Assembly: GCF_002259755.1 (NCBI RefSeq)
Contig: NZ_MWWY01000013.1
Coordinates: 62,001 to 126,000, forward strand
DNA from: Bifidobacterium hapali
Lineage (GTDB): Bacteria; Actinomycetota; Actinomycetes; Actinomycetales; Bifidobacteriaceae
Length of the DNA: 64,000 nucleotides
Reading direction: 5' to 3'
Under the pieces are notes generated by a model that saw nothing but the letters and a program-made list of their open reading frames with translations, made no database searches and was not told where the DNA came from. Below are positions 25,935 to 34,589 of the stretch, piece by piece (position 1 is the first letter of the stretch; each line of letters opens with the position of its first letter). The translations under genes were made by a program, and so were the position numbers.

Positions 25935-27221
25935 ATGCTTGATATTCAATTCATTCGTGAACATGCCGACGTAGTCAAGGAATCGCAGCGTAAGCGCGGC
26001 GAATCTGTCGAACTCGTCGATGAAGTGTTGAAGTCCGATGAAACGCGACGCACGGCCCTCAAGGAATTTGAAGAGGCACGCGCCCAGCAGAAGGAAATCG
26101 GCAAGAAGGTCGCTGCCGCACCGGCTGACGAAAAGGCCGCGCTTATCGCACAGACCAAGGAACTCGCCGCTAAGGTCGCCGAATACAAGGCCACCGCGGA
26201 CGCCGCTGCTGAAGAATACACGACCGCAATGTGGAAACTGTCGAACATCGTCGAACCGGAAGCTCCGGAAGGCGGCGAAGATGATTACGTCGTCGTCAAG
26301 AAGGTCGGTCAGATTCGTGACTTTGCTGCCGAAGGCTTCGAGCCGAAGGATCACCTGACGCTCGGCACCGGCGTGGCTGGTATCGACATGCGCCGCGGCG
26401 TTAAGGTTGGCGGCTCGCGTTTCTACTTCCTGCGCGGTGCGGTTGCTCGTATGCAGATCGCCATGCTCACGATGGCTGTTGATCAGGCAGAAAAGCACGG
26501 TTTTGTGCTCGCGATCACCCCGACGCTGGTTCGTCCGGAAGTTATGGCTGGCACCGGCTTCCTCAACGCGCATGCCGACGAAATCTACCGTCTGCGCGAA
26601 CCTGATGATCAGTACTTGGTTGGTACGTCTGAAGTGGCGCTCGCCGGCATGCACGAGAACGAGATTCTCGACCTGTCTGACGGCCCGCTGCGTTACTGCG
26701 GTTGGTCGTCCTGCTACCGCCGTGAAGCTGGTGCTGCTGGCAAGGATACGTCTGGTATTATCCGCGTGCACCAGTTCGACAAGGTGGAGATGTTCGTTTA
26801 CACCAAGCAGGAGGACTCGTACGCTGAGCATCAGCACTTGCTGAGCATGGAAGAAGAGATGCTCGCTAAGGTTGAGGTTCCGTACCGTATTATCGACACG
26901 GCTGCCGGCGATCTCGGCTCGTCTGCTGCTCGTAAGTTCGATACTGAAGCGTGGATTCCGACGCAGGGTCGTTACCGTGAGCTGACTTCCACGTCGAACT
27001 GCACCGAGTATCAGGCTCGTCGTCTCAACATTCGTGAGCGTACGGCTGACGGTTCTACTCGTCCAGTTTCGACGTTGAACGGCACGCTGGCCACCACACG
27101 TTGGCTGGTTGCGATTCTCGAAAACCACCAGCAGAAGGATGGTTCTATCGAGATTCCGCAGGCGATGCGTCCGTACATGGGCGGTCGTGAGGTTATCGAG
27201 CCGACGAAGTGGGAAGCCTGA
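25935..27221 (+). CDS. serS: Seryl-tRNA synthetase
   Basis: The 428-residue class II synthetase charges tRNA-Ser. It has the N-terminal coiled-coil arm that grips the long variable arm of tRNA-Ser (about 30-100) and the catalytic motifs: motif 1 region RGAVARMQIAMLTMAVDQA, motif 2 SSCYRREAGAAGKDTSG, motif 3 NGTLATTRWLVAILEN. The start at MLDIQFIREHADVV is the family's usual start; an upstream in-frame ATG would add 43 residues with no family support. A tRNA-Ser(UGA) gene lies 215 bp downstream on the same strand, so enzyme and substrate are adjacent. Confidence 0.97.
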   Translation: MLDIQFIREHADVVKESQRKRGESVELVDEVLKSDETRRTALKEFEEARAQQKEIGKKVAAAPADEKAALIAQTKELAAKVAEYKATADAAAEEYTTAMWKLSNIVEPEAPEGGEDDYVVVKKVGQIRDFAAEGFEPKDHLTLGTGVAGIDMRRGVKVGGSRFYFLRGAVARMQIAMLTMAVDQAEKHGFVLAITPTLVRPEVMAGTGFLNAHADEIYRLREPDDQYLVGTSEVALAGMHENEILDLSDGPLRYCGWSSCYRREAGAAGKDTSGIIRVHQFDKVEMFVYTKQEDSYAEHQHLLSMEEEMLAKVEVPYRIIDTAAGDLGSSAARKFDTEAWIPTQGRYRELTSTSNCTEYQARRLNIRERTADGSTRPVSTLNGTLATTRWLVAILENHQQKDGSIEIPQAMRPYMGGREVIEPTKWEA

Positions 27222-27319
27222 TTTTATTTGGCCTTGCTGATTTGCTATGCGATGCTCGTATATGTGACATGCGCATGACGATGTTCGCATGACGAGGCTG
27301 AGGCACATTCTGATGCGGT

Positions 27320-27358
27320 CTGATGACACTCGGATGAGTGTTGGATGAGTGCCATCAG
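27320..27358 (+). terminator. Hairpin between serS and tRNA-Ser
   Basis: CTGATGACACTC pairs with GAGTGCCATCAG with one mismatch over a 15-nt loop. No T-run follows. It may end or stabilise the serS mRNA. Confidence 0.4.
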
Positions 27359-27436
27359 GCATGCGTGTCTCGTATGACCACCCCAGCTGTATAATAGAAC
27401 ATCGTGCGTGTTGACCACGTGTCATAGCGCACATAA

Positions 27437-27521
27437 GGACAGGTGTCTGAGCGGCCTAAAGAGACGGTCTTGAAAACCGTTGTGGGGCAACCCACCGCGA
27501 GTTCGAATCTCGCCCTGTCCG
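27437..27521 (+). tRNA. tRNA-Ser (anticodon UGA)
   Basis: The 7-bp acceptor stem GGACAGG/CCTGTCC closes an 85-nt tRNA with G as discriminator base. The anticodon loop CTTGAAA contains TGA at 27471-27473. The long class II variable arm (GTGGGGCAACCCAC) is typical of tRNA-Ser. The T arm is GCGAG-TTCGAAT-CTCGC. CCA is not encoded. A TATAAT box lies about 45 bp upstream. Confidence 0.97.
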
Positions 27522-27528
27522 CAAACCG

Positions 27529-27563
27529 GGGTCTAGACGACATGTCTAGGCCCTTTCTTTTTT
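27529..27563 (+). terminator. Terminator of tRNA-Ser
   Basis: GGGTCTAGAC (27529-27538) pairs with GTCTAGGCCC (27544-27553), and TTCTTTTTT follows directly. This is a textbook rho-independent terminator. Confidence 0.9.
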
Positions 27564-27672
27564 GGGTCTAAGGAAGCACCCCCATACCGCCGTGCAATTT
27601 ACCGGTGGTCTTTCCGGGCTATAGGAACTTTTGGAGTGTTCTATTTCGCCATACCGCGTGGCACCATACCGC

Positions 27673-27958
27673 GTGGCAGAAAACGCTCACTGACGGTGCC
27701 CTCAGTGAGCGTTTTCTGCCACTGCTATTAGTGCGTGGCGGTTTTCTCTCGCTGAGTGGTTCTCAGTGAGACATTTCTGCCACAGGTGTGAGTGCGTGGC
27801 GGTTTTTTGCTCGCTGATGATGGTCTAGGCGAGAGTTTTCTGCCACTGCTACAGATGCATGGCATTTTATCGCTTCCACACGCGGAATATATGGCGTCTC
27901 CCATCCTTGTGGCGGTTTTTGCTCGCTGACGGTGGTCTAAGCGTGCGTTTTCTGCCAC
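27673..27958. repeat. Family A hairpin repeats, four units
   Basis: Units are at 27673-27722, 27735-27783, 27796-27846 and 27909-27958. Each has GTGGC...CTCGCTGA-type arms facing each other across a 7-9-nt loop. Arm interiors vary between GAAAAC, GTTTTC and GTTTTTG versions. The block begins a 0.9-kb array with families B and C. Confidence 0.85.
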
Positions 27959-27986
27959 GCACATTGGGGCGCGTATGGAGGTTTGA

Positions 27987-28252
27987 TCACGCGATGGAAT
28001 TGACCCGTTTCAATCCATCGCGTGACCTATGTATCCCCGATATGTAGGTCACGGGATGGTAAAAGCCCCATTTTTTCCATCGCGTGATATGGGTATTACT
28101 CACGCGATGGCACGATACCGGTTTCATGCCATCGCGTGACCTCATTTTCCCTATTTTTCAGTGCACGGGATGGAAATTCTAGGCTTTTTGCTATCGCGTG
28201 ACCATGACCATAATCATGCGATGGCAAAAACGCTCGATTTTCCATCGCGTGA
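27987..28252. repeat. Family B hairpin repeats, five units (TCACGCGATGG arms)
   Basis: Units are at 27987-28025, 28049-28087, 28100-28139, 28162-28201 and 28214-28252. Each is about 39 bp, with a TCACGCGATGG arm (or TCACGGGATGG, TCATGCGATGG, GCACGGGATGG) facing CCATCGCGTGA, and a variable 16-18-nt middle. No copies were seen elsewhere in the window. Confidence 0.85.
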
Positions 28253-28283
28253 CCTATGTCTACGGTTGCTTAACGTGCTTTGT

Positions 28284-28580
28284 GTGATATTGCGGCGGAT
28301 GTAGGATCAACTTCCGCCGCAATATCATACAAATCCAGTCCGAAACGTGATATTCCGGCGGTAGCGGTCTGATTGTCCGCCGCAATATCACAAAACCAGG
28401 GTGCTTAGTGTGATATTCCGGCGGTAAAACAGTAGGTCTCCGCCGAAATATCACGTAAATCCAGCCCAGAATGTGACATTCTGGCGGATAAGCTGAGGAC
28501 CTCCGCCACAATGTCACGCTAAGTGGCATACTAGCGTGATATTTCGGCGGAGATCAGGCACATCGCCGCCAATATGTCAC
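28284..28580. repeat. Family C hairpin repeats, five units (GTGATATTCCGGCGG arms)
   Basis: Units are at 28284-28328, 28347-28391, 28410-28454, 28473-28516 and 28536-28580. Each is about 45 bp with arms of GTGATATTsCGGCGG type facing CCGCCGsAATATCAC and a variable middle of about 15 nt. Some units show paired changes on both arms (GTGACATT with AATGTCAC in the fourth), as expected if pairing or dyad symmetry is maintained. Confidence 0.85.
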
Positions 28581-28760
28581 GCCAACACTCCAGATATCGT
28601 AGAATGACCAGCGCGCAACACGTACCACTTCCCGCTAGGAATGGGTATACACCATCTTGTGACGGTGATCAGCCCAATCCTCAGAATGCTACGCCTAAAA
28701 CCCTAGATTCACACGAAACGTTCAGGATTCTCTGACCGCACACCAACACGCGAATGTTTA

Positions 28761-28859
28761 TATATAGTCAACGGCCGAAAGGCCCGATAACTGAACAACC
28801 TTCTTCCTTCTTCTCCTTTCTTCCCCCAAGAAGCCCGGCCCAACCCACCGGGCTTTTTG
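28761..28859 (+). ncRNA. Candidate small RNA with anti-Shine-Dalgarno-like pyrimidine tract
   Basis: A TATATATA-type box near 28760 is followed by a small GGCC-GAAA-GGCC hairpin (28773-28784). Next comes a 28-nt C/T-only tract (28799-28826) and a strong terminator: AGCCCGG (28832-28838) with CCGGGCT (28848-28854) and five T. The tract contains CTCCTTTCT, the same string as the 3' tail of 16S rRNA, so it could pair with ribosome-binding sites. No open frame with a start signal is visible. An untranslated leader for the HAD gene is the alternative, although the terminator would cut it off. Confidence 0.5.
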
Positions 28860-28913
28860 CTTACTTCAACAACGCATATTTTGCGCGGAGTAAGCGCGGA
28901 GTAAGGTAGGAGT

Positions 28914-29552
28914 ATGACCGCATCATGCTCCTATACTGACGTTATTTTTGATTACTGCGATGTGCTGCTCAACTGGCAACCGCGCCGCGCACTGGACGGC
29001 CAGTACCCAGATGACGTACTCAATGCGTTTTTTGATCGGTCGACTGCATACGGATTCTGGCATTACGACGAGCTGTCTGACCTTGGATGGAGCGAGCAAC
29101 AGATTATCGCCGATTACTCAGCACATCATCGTGCGAATATGTCAGATACGACCACGAATGCTGACCAGATTTTCGCAGATTATTTCTCACGCCAACAACT
29201 TGCTTTGTACGACATGATCGACGGTATGCCGACGATGTTGCGTGATCTTGACATGGCTGGCGTACGGCTGTGGGGGCTGACGAATTTCACTGCCAAGTTT
29301 GTGCATGCAGCGCACGACAAATTCCCGTGGCTGAGGTTGTTGCGCGATACAGTGATTTCTTCCGAAGAGCATATTCACAAGCCCGATCCTGAGATTTACC
29401 GTCGCGCAATCGATCGATTCAACATCAATCCGGCCACAACCGCGTTTCTTGACGATAAAGCGCGCAACGCCGACGCTGCTACCGCGGTCGGACTTAGCGG
29501 TATCCAATTTCATTCCGCCGTCCAGTCCCGCAACGCTCTCGGTCTGGCATAG
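28914..29552 (+). CDS. HAD-superfamily hydrolase
   Basis: The 212-residue protein shows all HAD motifs: I, FDYCDVLLNW (Asp nucleophile near 13, with the second Asp two positions after the next residue); II, LTNF near 126; III, the Lys in HKPDPEIY near 160; IV, FLDDKARN near 184. The helical cap between motifs I and II is of the small alpha type seen in haloacid dehalogenase/phosphatase-like proteins such as YihX. It probably removes phosphate from a small sugar phosphate or nucleotide. The substrate is not evident. It stands alone after the hairpin array and the candidate RNA. Confidence 0.85.
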   Translation: MTASCSYTDVIFDYCDVLLNWQPRRALDGQYPDDVLNAFFDRSTAYGFWHYDELSDLGWSEQQIIADYSAHHRANMSDTTTNADQIFADYFSRQQLALYDMIDGMPTMLRDLDMAGVRLWGLTNFTAKFVHAAHDKFPWLRLLRDTVISSEEHIHKPDPEIYRRAIDRFNINPATTAFLDDKARNADAATAVGLSGIQFHSAVQSRNALGLA

Positions 29553-29827
29553 CAGATTGCGTGTCGAGTAACCACTTTTCACGCATATAAGCGTCGATAT
29601 ATATTCGCGTGAGGCATTCTTATCAAAATATATCCCGGCATATTTTGTGGCGCAATAACAGTTTCAGTGGCTAACGATGCGTAGTAACGAGCGAGAGTTG
29701 TTCTCATAAAAAGGCATGGACTACTGACGTGAATATCGTTAATACGATTAAAATCCTCGCGGGAGAAGTATAAACAGTCATACTAACGATTGATCACTAT
29801 TAGCAAAGATCGCCTTGCATAATCCTA
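29553..29827. other. Gene-free AT-richer gap after the HAD gene
   Basis: No gene is seen. CAAAATAT (29624-29631) pairs with ATATTTTG (29640-29647) over an 8-nt loop. CACGC at about 29579 faces GCGTG at about 29607 around an AT-rich middle. The remaining sequence shows nothing I can assign. Confidence 0.5.
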
Positions 29828-29999
29828 GTGGCGGTTTTTGCTCGCTGACTCGATCTCAGTGAGCGTTTTCTGCCACGCATGTTGGTGCGTGGCGGTTTTC
29901 TCTCATTGAGTGGTTCTCAGCGAGCAAAAACCGCCACGCTGAGTATGGAGTGGCGGTTTTTGCTCGCTGACGGTGGGCTAAGCGAGAGAAAACCGCCAC
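29828..29999. repeat. Family A hairpin repeats, three units in a convergent gap
   Basis: Units are at 29828-29876, 29889-29937 and 29950-29999. In the first unit both arms carry TTTT on the same strand, so the stem has an unpaired centre. The other two carry complementary or near-complementary interiors. They lie between the HAD gene (+) and the response regulator (-). Confidence 0.85.
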
Positions 30000-30066
30000 G
30001 AGGGATGAGAGCCGAGGACTGAGGACTGGGGACTGATGGACGAGGACTGAAGATCATGGATCAGGC

Positions 30067-30774
30067 TCACACAATACGACGATCGGCGGCCCAGCGGGTG
30101 AGCTCGGTGCGATTCGACAGTTGAAGTTTGCGCAATACTGAACTGACGTGCGTTTCGACCGTTTTGATAGAGATGAACAGTTCGGCGGCAACTTCCTTAT
30201 ACGTATAGCCGCGCGCGATTAACCGCATGACTTCCTGTTCTCGGGCGGAAAGTCGGTCGAGTTCTTCATCGTGATTTGCCCCGCTCGCGACACCACCGCG
30301 ACCACTATCATCGCCGCCAACTGGCACGCCTTGGAATGCAGATAGTACAAATCCGGCGAGTTTTGGTGAAAATACAGCGTATCCTTCATGTACTTGGCGA
30401 ATTGAATTCATGAGATCTTCGCCGGTAATCGTTTTGGTCACATATCCGCGAGCCCCAGCTCGAATAACCGAACCGACGTCTTGCGGAGAGTCGGATACAG
30501 ACAGTGCCAAAAATGCCGACGACGGTGAATATGCGAGTGATTTAGTTAAAATTTCCGCTCCGCCACCGCCTTCACCCCCGGGCACATGCACGTCAAGTAA
30601 CACCACATCCGGCTTTGTAGCGGCGATCATTGCCACGGACCCTTCCACGTCGGGCGCTTGCCCAACAATCGTAAAATACGGTTGCAACGTTGCGATTACA
30701 CCCGCTCGGAACATTTCATGATCGTCCACGACGGCAACTCGAATTGGTGTTGTTGTTTGCTGCTCGCTCATCAT
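30067..30774 (-). CDS. LuxR/NarL-family response regulator
   Basis: The 235-residue regulator has a receiver domain (VAVVDDHEMFRAGVIATL at the front, phospho-acceptor Asp in VVLLDVHVPGGEG near 60, Lys in GYVTKTITGEDL) and a C-terminal LuxR-type HTH (LSAREQEVMRLIARGYTYKEVAAELFISIKTVETHVSSVLRKL, here split for length, about 171-220). The loop after the phospho-Asp is enlarged with Gly residues. Its start overlaps the stop of the sensor kinase gene by 4 nt, so the two are co-translated. The likely target is the divergent PspC gene region and its own operon, by analogy with PspC/Lia-type envelope-stress systems. Confidence 0.93.
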   Translation of the reverse strand: MMSEQQTTTPIRVAVVDDHEMFRAGVIATLQPYFTIVGQAPDVEGSVAMIAATKPDVVLLDVHVPGGEGGGGAEILTKSLAYSPSSAFLALSVSDSPQDVGSVIRAGARGYVTKTITGEDLMNSIRQVHEGYAVFSPKLAGFVLSAFQGVPVGGDDSGRGGVASGANHDEELDRLSAREQEVMRLIARGYTYKEVAAELFISIKTVETHVSSVLRKLQLSNRTELTRWAADRRIV

Positions 30775-32351
30775 TCTCCCCGTCCGTTATAGCTATCATT
30801 ATGCACATTGCGCGCGCTACCCGTGTTCCCCGCATCACCCGCGCGTACCCCATCGCGTACCCCGTTACGCTCGTCGCGCCCCTCCCGCGCCCCATCGCGA
30901 CCGGCAACAATCGGCATATGCATACGCACTTCCGTCCCCCATCCCGGCCTCGACACGATTTCCACCGTACCACCACGCCGTCGAATACGCCCGATAATCG
31001 ACTCGCGAATGCCAAGCCGCCCCTCAGGAATCGCATTCACGTCGAATCCGTTACCATGATCGCGCACAAAAACTTCAACTGTATCCACACCAGCCTCGCA
31101 GTACACAGAAATCGGTTCCCCGCCGTGCGTGACCGCATTGACTAGCGCCTGCGCCGTCGCATCAAGCAGCGCATCGGTTTGCGCGCTCGGCTGCGCGTCG
31201 CCCACACACACCACGTCAATCGGCCGGCCATGCTCATCTTCCACCCGCGCGGCGATTGCCTTAATACCCGCACTCACCGATCGATCGGACGTAGTGCGCT
31301 CCTGATACAGCCACTCGCGCAGCTCACGTTCCTGTTGCCGCGCGAGAGTAAACACGGTCGTCGGCTCGTTACTGTGCAGCTGAATCAATGCTAACGTTTG
31401 CAGCACGCCGTCGTGTAAGTGCGCAGTCATGTCAGCGCGTTCTTCTTCGCGCTCTTTCAGCGCGCGTTCGGTACCGAGTTCGCGAATCAGTGAACTCAGC
31501 CACGGTACAATCGCAACGCCAACGCCAGCGAGTAGCGCAAGTCCAGCGCCGATTATTGGCAGCGGGGACGTCCACTGCCACCAACTGAGCGTGGCGAACG
31601 TCGCGTATGCGGCAAACAGTAGCAGCACGCCGCCGACCATTGCCCATAACTGGCCTTCTCGCGCGTTGTATTGCAGCCAAGTGAGCGCGATACCGGCTAT
31701 CGCAAATATTATCGGCAGCACGAGTTTTGCTTCGACGTTTCCCATACTCATGAGCACTGCTAGCGCGAGTAGTATGGCTCCAGACAGTGCGATCAGCGCT
31801 GGTTTTGACGCGCGTTTGATCGCTTGCGTGAGATTTTCTGGCTCACTTACGTCGGCCTCGCTACCTGTTCGAGCGTGACGGTTTGTGCCGTTGCTGGCTG
31901 GTACTGCGTTGCCTCGCGAGAGCGGCGACTGTGAAACCGGTTTTGCAAACGTTATCATTTGCGCGGCGATGATCGGGTCGCCACTCGGTACGAACAGCCA
32001 CAGGAAGATGTACGTTACGATACCCGATCCAAAACAGCAAGCAGCCACGATAAACACAAGCCGCACGATCCAAACAGGTACGCCGAGATGAAGAGCCACG
32101 CCACGGCATACGCCGCACAATATGCGTCCACGTTTCGGACGCAATAGTGGAAGACGCTCGCCGCCGTTAGCATGTGTGCCGCGTCCGCTGCCGTCTGCTC
32201 GTCTGTCGCGTTTGTTGCGTCCACCGCGTCCGTCGTGTTCGCCATTGCCGTTCGCGCGTTCGCGATATGACGGCATCGTATCGTTGCGTTCGCGATAGAG
32301 TGGTGTAGTACTGCGGTACTCCGGATTCGGGGGAGTATTGAAGGACGTCAT
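30771..32351 (-). CDS. PspC-domain sensor histidine kinase
   Basis: The 526-residue kinase has a low-complexity cytoplasmic tail rich in Arg/Gly/Asn, then a PspC domain (about 70-130, LLRPKRGRILCGVCRGVALH and the following helix), several more membrane helices (about 185-290), a HisKA_3 dimerisation part with the phospho-His in AHLHDGVLQTLALIQLH and an ATPase domain (ALVNAVTHGGEP, RDHGNGFDV, GLGIRESI-like RLGIRESIIGR). It would sense envelope stress and phosphorylate the adjacent NarL-type regulator. The divergent gene, 123 bp away, encodes another PspC protein, which supports a common pathway. The signal is unknown. Confidence 0.9.
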   Translation of the reverse strand: MTSFNTPPNPEYRSTTPLYRERNDTMPSYRERANGNGEHDGRGGRNKRDRRADGSGRGTHANGGERLPLLRPKRGRILCGVCRGVALHLGVPVWIVRLVFIVAACCFGSGIVTYIFLWLFVPSGDPIIAAQMITFAKPVSQSPLSRGNAVPASNGTNRHARTGSEADVSEPENLTQAIKRASKPALIALSGAILLALAVLMSMGNVEAKLVLPIIFAIAGIALTWLQYNAREGQLWAMVGGVLLLFAAYATFATLSWWQWTSPLPIIGAGLALLAGVGVAIVPWLSSLIRELGTERALKEREEERADMTAHLHDGVLQTLALIQLHSNEPTTVFTLARQQERELREWLYQERTTSDRSVSAGIKAIAARVEDEHGRPIDVVCVGDAQPSAQTDALLDATAQALVNAVTHGGEPISVYCEAGVDTVEVFVRDHGNGFDVNAIPEGRLGIRESIIGRIRRRGGTVEIVSRPGWGTEVRMHMPIVAGRDGAREGRDERNGVRDGVRAGDAGNTGSARNVHNDSYNGRGE

Positions 32352-32474
32352 GTCTCTATTGTGCCGTTTTCAGGGACTGCTCGGGCCGCGACCCGCACGC
32401 AAGTCACCTAGTTCAGGGAACAATCAGGGTGTTCCCCGATAATCTGTGCGCGCGCAAACTGCTGTAATAGAATC

Positions 32475-34499
32475 ATGAGCAATACGTATGATGGGTACAA
32501 TTCTTCCGAACGTCCGCATGACGGACGCGACAGTGGACATGACAGATCTAACGTGAACAACGCGCGTACCACAAACGGCACAAGCAATATCAACAACGCG
32601 CAACCGCCGTATGGTCCGCCGCCGACCGGCACGCCGTTCAGCTATGTGCCGCCTGCATCGGCATATCGTCAAGAAAGTGCTCAGTACCAGCGCTTCCAGC
32701 GCGGACAGTCCCAGCCTGAACCTCAGTCAGCACCGGCGCAACGATCCCAGTGGAACAGTACCGGCGCAGGATTCTTCGCGTGGATTCGCCGCAGTGGCAT
32801 CACGCGCTCCGACGACCGCTGGGTGGGTGGCGTATGCGGCGGTTTAGCACGCTATTTCGGCATTAGTGCGACGCTTATGCGCGCGATTATGGTCGGCGCT
32901 GTGCTGCTTGGCGGATTCGGTGCCGCGCTGTATGCGTTCGCATGGCTCCTGTTACCAGACGATCGCAACGGTACGATTTTGTGCGAACGACTAATCGTAG
33001 GAGACTGGGATTGGTCGTGCCTCGGCATCGCCTTATGTTTCGTGATCGGCGTAGGACTGCCGGGCGCAGGATGGTTGGCGACGATCGCGGCCGCGTTCGT
33101 GATGTGGCTGCTGATCGAACGCGAACTGCGGCGTCAGCGTGGTTATGGAACGTCGACGAGCGATGCTGGATATCGTCGCGGCAACAGTCCGTACGATAAT
33201 CGCAATAGCGAATCGTACAGCGGACCGTATAACGCAGCGACTACCGCGCCGACCGCCGCCGCTGGCCAGTCAACATGGACGAACCCGCAGCCAGTATCAC
33301 AGCAGTATCCCAATATGCGAGATACGCAACCGCCGACCGGTCCGCAGTCATATGCGGCTGCTGGCGCAAGCACTGCATCGGACATGCCGTCAATGTCAAC
33401 TCCAGCATCGGCTCAGCCATCGCCTTCAGCATCTTCGTTCGTGTCAGCGACATCATCATCCACAACTACGCCGCTGTATTCCACGCCAGCATCCCCGTTC
33501 GCAGCAACGCAATCGGCAACACAATCGACCCTCGCCCGCCGCAAACCAGCCGGCCCGCTCGTCGTAACCGTCGTCATCGGACTGATTTTTATCTTCGCAG
33601 CCGTTGCGCTCCTGCAAACCAATGGGCACTCGCTCGTGTCAATAATCCAGTCGTCAACACTGTGGATCGGCGCAACATGCGTACTCGTCGGACTCGTGAT
33701 TCTCGTGCTCGGCGTGCGTGGCCGTCGCGCCGGCGGTCTGGTTCCAGTCGCGTGGATCGCCGCGATAACTGCGCTCGCGGTCCTCACGGTCAACCTAACG
33801 TACAACTATCTTGAGATGCGATACGCTGATTTATATCGTTCATATACGACCACTAACGTCAGCGGCACGGTTACGTATGACGATATCGTCGGAAGCTCAT
33901 CGTCTTCTGGCGATCTCGATGGTGACAGTCCAACGTACGCGCGACTGTCTGACGGTGTTATCTTTACCGGTACAGATTTCGATAATGATCGCGTACTCGT
34001 TGACTTGTCTGATTACGCGCGTCGACCGAAACATATTGTCGATCTCATCAACGGGAACCGCGTGCGTACGAACTGTCCGACCGGTACGCTGCACGTTGCC
34101 GCGTCGAATACGCAAGTAATTCTCACGCTACCAACTGGCTGCCCGTTTGCGTTCGGTACCGGTGCTGCGAACAGTTCGTCCGGCGTCAACGTGTACGGCG
34201 GACGGTATGCGGTGATGGGCAGCAATGGCAGCGACAGTTTTGGGATTGGCGGTACGTTCAGCCGCAACGTGTCTGCTGACGGCACGCGCAACGGCCATTA
34301 TGTGACCGTCACGAATCCTGAGTTCAGTGCGAACGGCGCCGACTCGCCGGCGTGGGCTCGCGACTACGATTACTGGCCTGCTGACGGTTCGGAGTTGCTT
34401 ATTGATGTGCCGTATCTGCTCAGCGCACAAGTATTCGTGCGGTATCCGGCGACCGAGACCGGCGACAATGCGGCTCTGTTCGGGGAGCATGCTGAGTGA
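32475..34499 (+). CDS. PspC-domain membrane protein with Ser/Thr/Gln-rich spacer
   Basis: The 674-residue protein has a Pro/Gln/Asn-rich N-terminus (1-95), a PspC domain (about 108-175: RSDDRWVGGVCGGLARYFGI, then VGAVLLGGFGAALYAFAWLLLP), another hydrophobic pair (about 180-215) and a long Ser/Thr/Ala/Gln-rich spacer (about 225-355). After that come three hydrophobic segments (360-380, 395-415, 425-440) and a C-terminal extracytoplasmic region of about 220 residues with repeated Gly/Asn/Ser stretches. It is transcribed divergently from the PspC-kinase/regulator operon and is its likely target or partner. PspC proteins act in membrane-stress responses. The C-terminal region is not recognised. 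Confidence 0.8.
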   Translation: MSNTYDGYNSSERPHDGRDSGHDRSNVNNARTTNGTSNINNAQPPYGPPPTGTPFSYVPPASAYRQESAQYQRFQRGQSQPEPQSAPAQRSQWNSTGAGFFAWIRRSGITRSDDRWVGGVCGGLARYFGISATLMRAIMVGAVLLGGFGAALYAFAWLLLPDDRNGTILCERLIVGDWDWSCLGIALCFVIGVGLPGAGWLATIAAAFVMWLLIERELRRQRGYGTSTSDAGYRRGNSPYDNRNSESYSGPYNAATTAPTAAAGQSTWTNPQPVSQQYPNMRDTQPPTGPQSYAAAGASTASDMPSMSTPASAQPSPSASSFVSATSSSTTTPLYSTPASPFAATQSATQSTLARRKPAGPLVVTVVIGLIFIFAAVALLQTNGHSLVSIIQSSTLWIGATCVLVGLVILVLGVRGRRAGGLVPVAWIAAITALAVLTVNLTYNYLEMRYADLYRSYTTTNVSGTVTYDDIVGSSSSSGDLDGDSPTYARLSDGVIFTGTDFDNDRVLVDLSDYARRPKHIVDLINGNRVRTNCPTGTLHVAASNTQVILTLPTGCPFAFGTGAANSSSGVNVYGGRYAVMGSNGSDSFGIGGTFSRNVSADGTRNGHYVTVTNPEFSANGADSPAWARDYDYWPADGSELLIDVPYLLSAQVFVRYPATETGDNAALFGEHAE

Positions 34500-34589
34500 T
34501 GCGCGAACTGATGAGTTTCACGGCGTGTTTCACGACTGGTTTCACGGCAAGTTGAGTGAATGATGACTGATTTTAGACAAGGAACGACG

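Noticed and set aside
27673-28580. Possible CRISPR array
   Set aside because: The repeats are inverted pairs of three different families with short variable loops, not one direct repeat with uniform spacers, and there are no cas genes.
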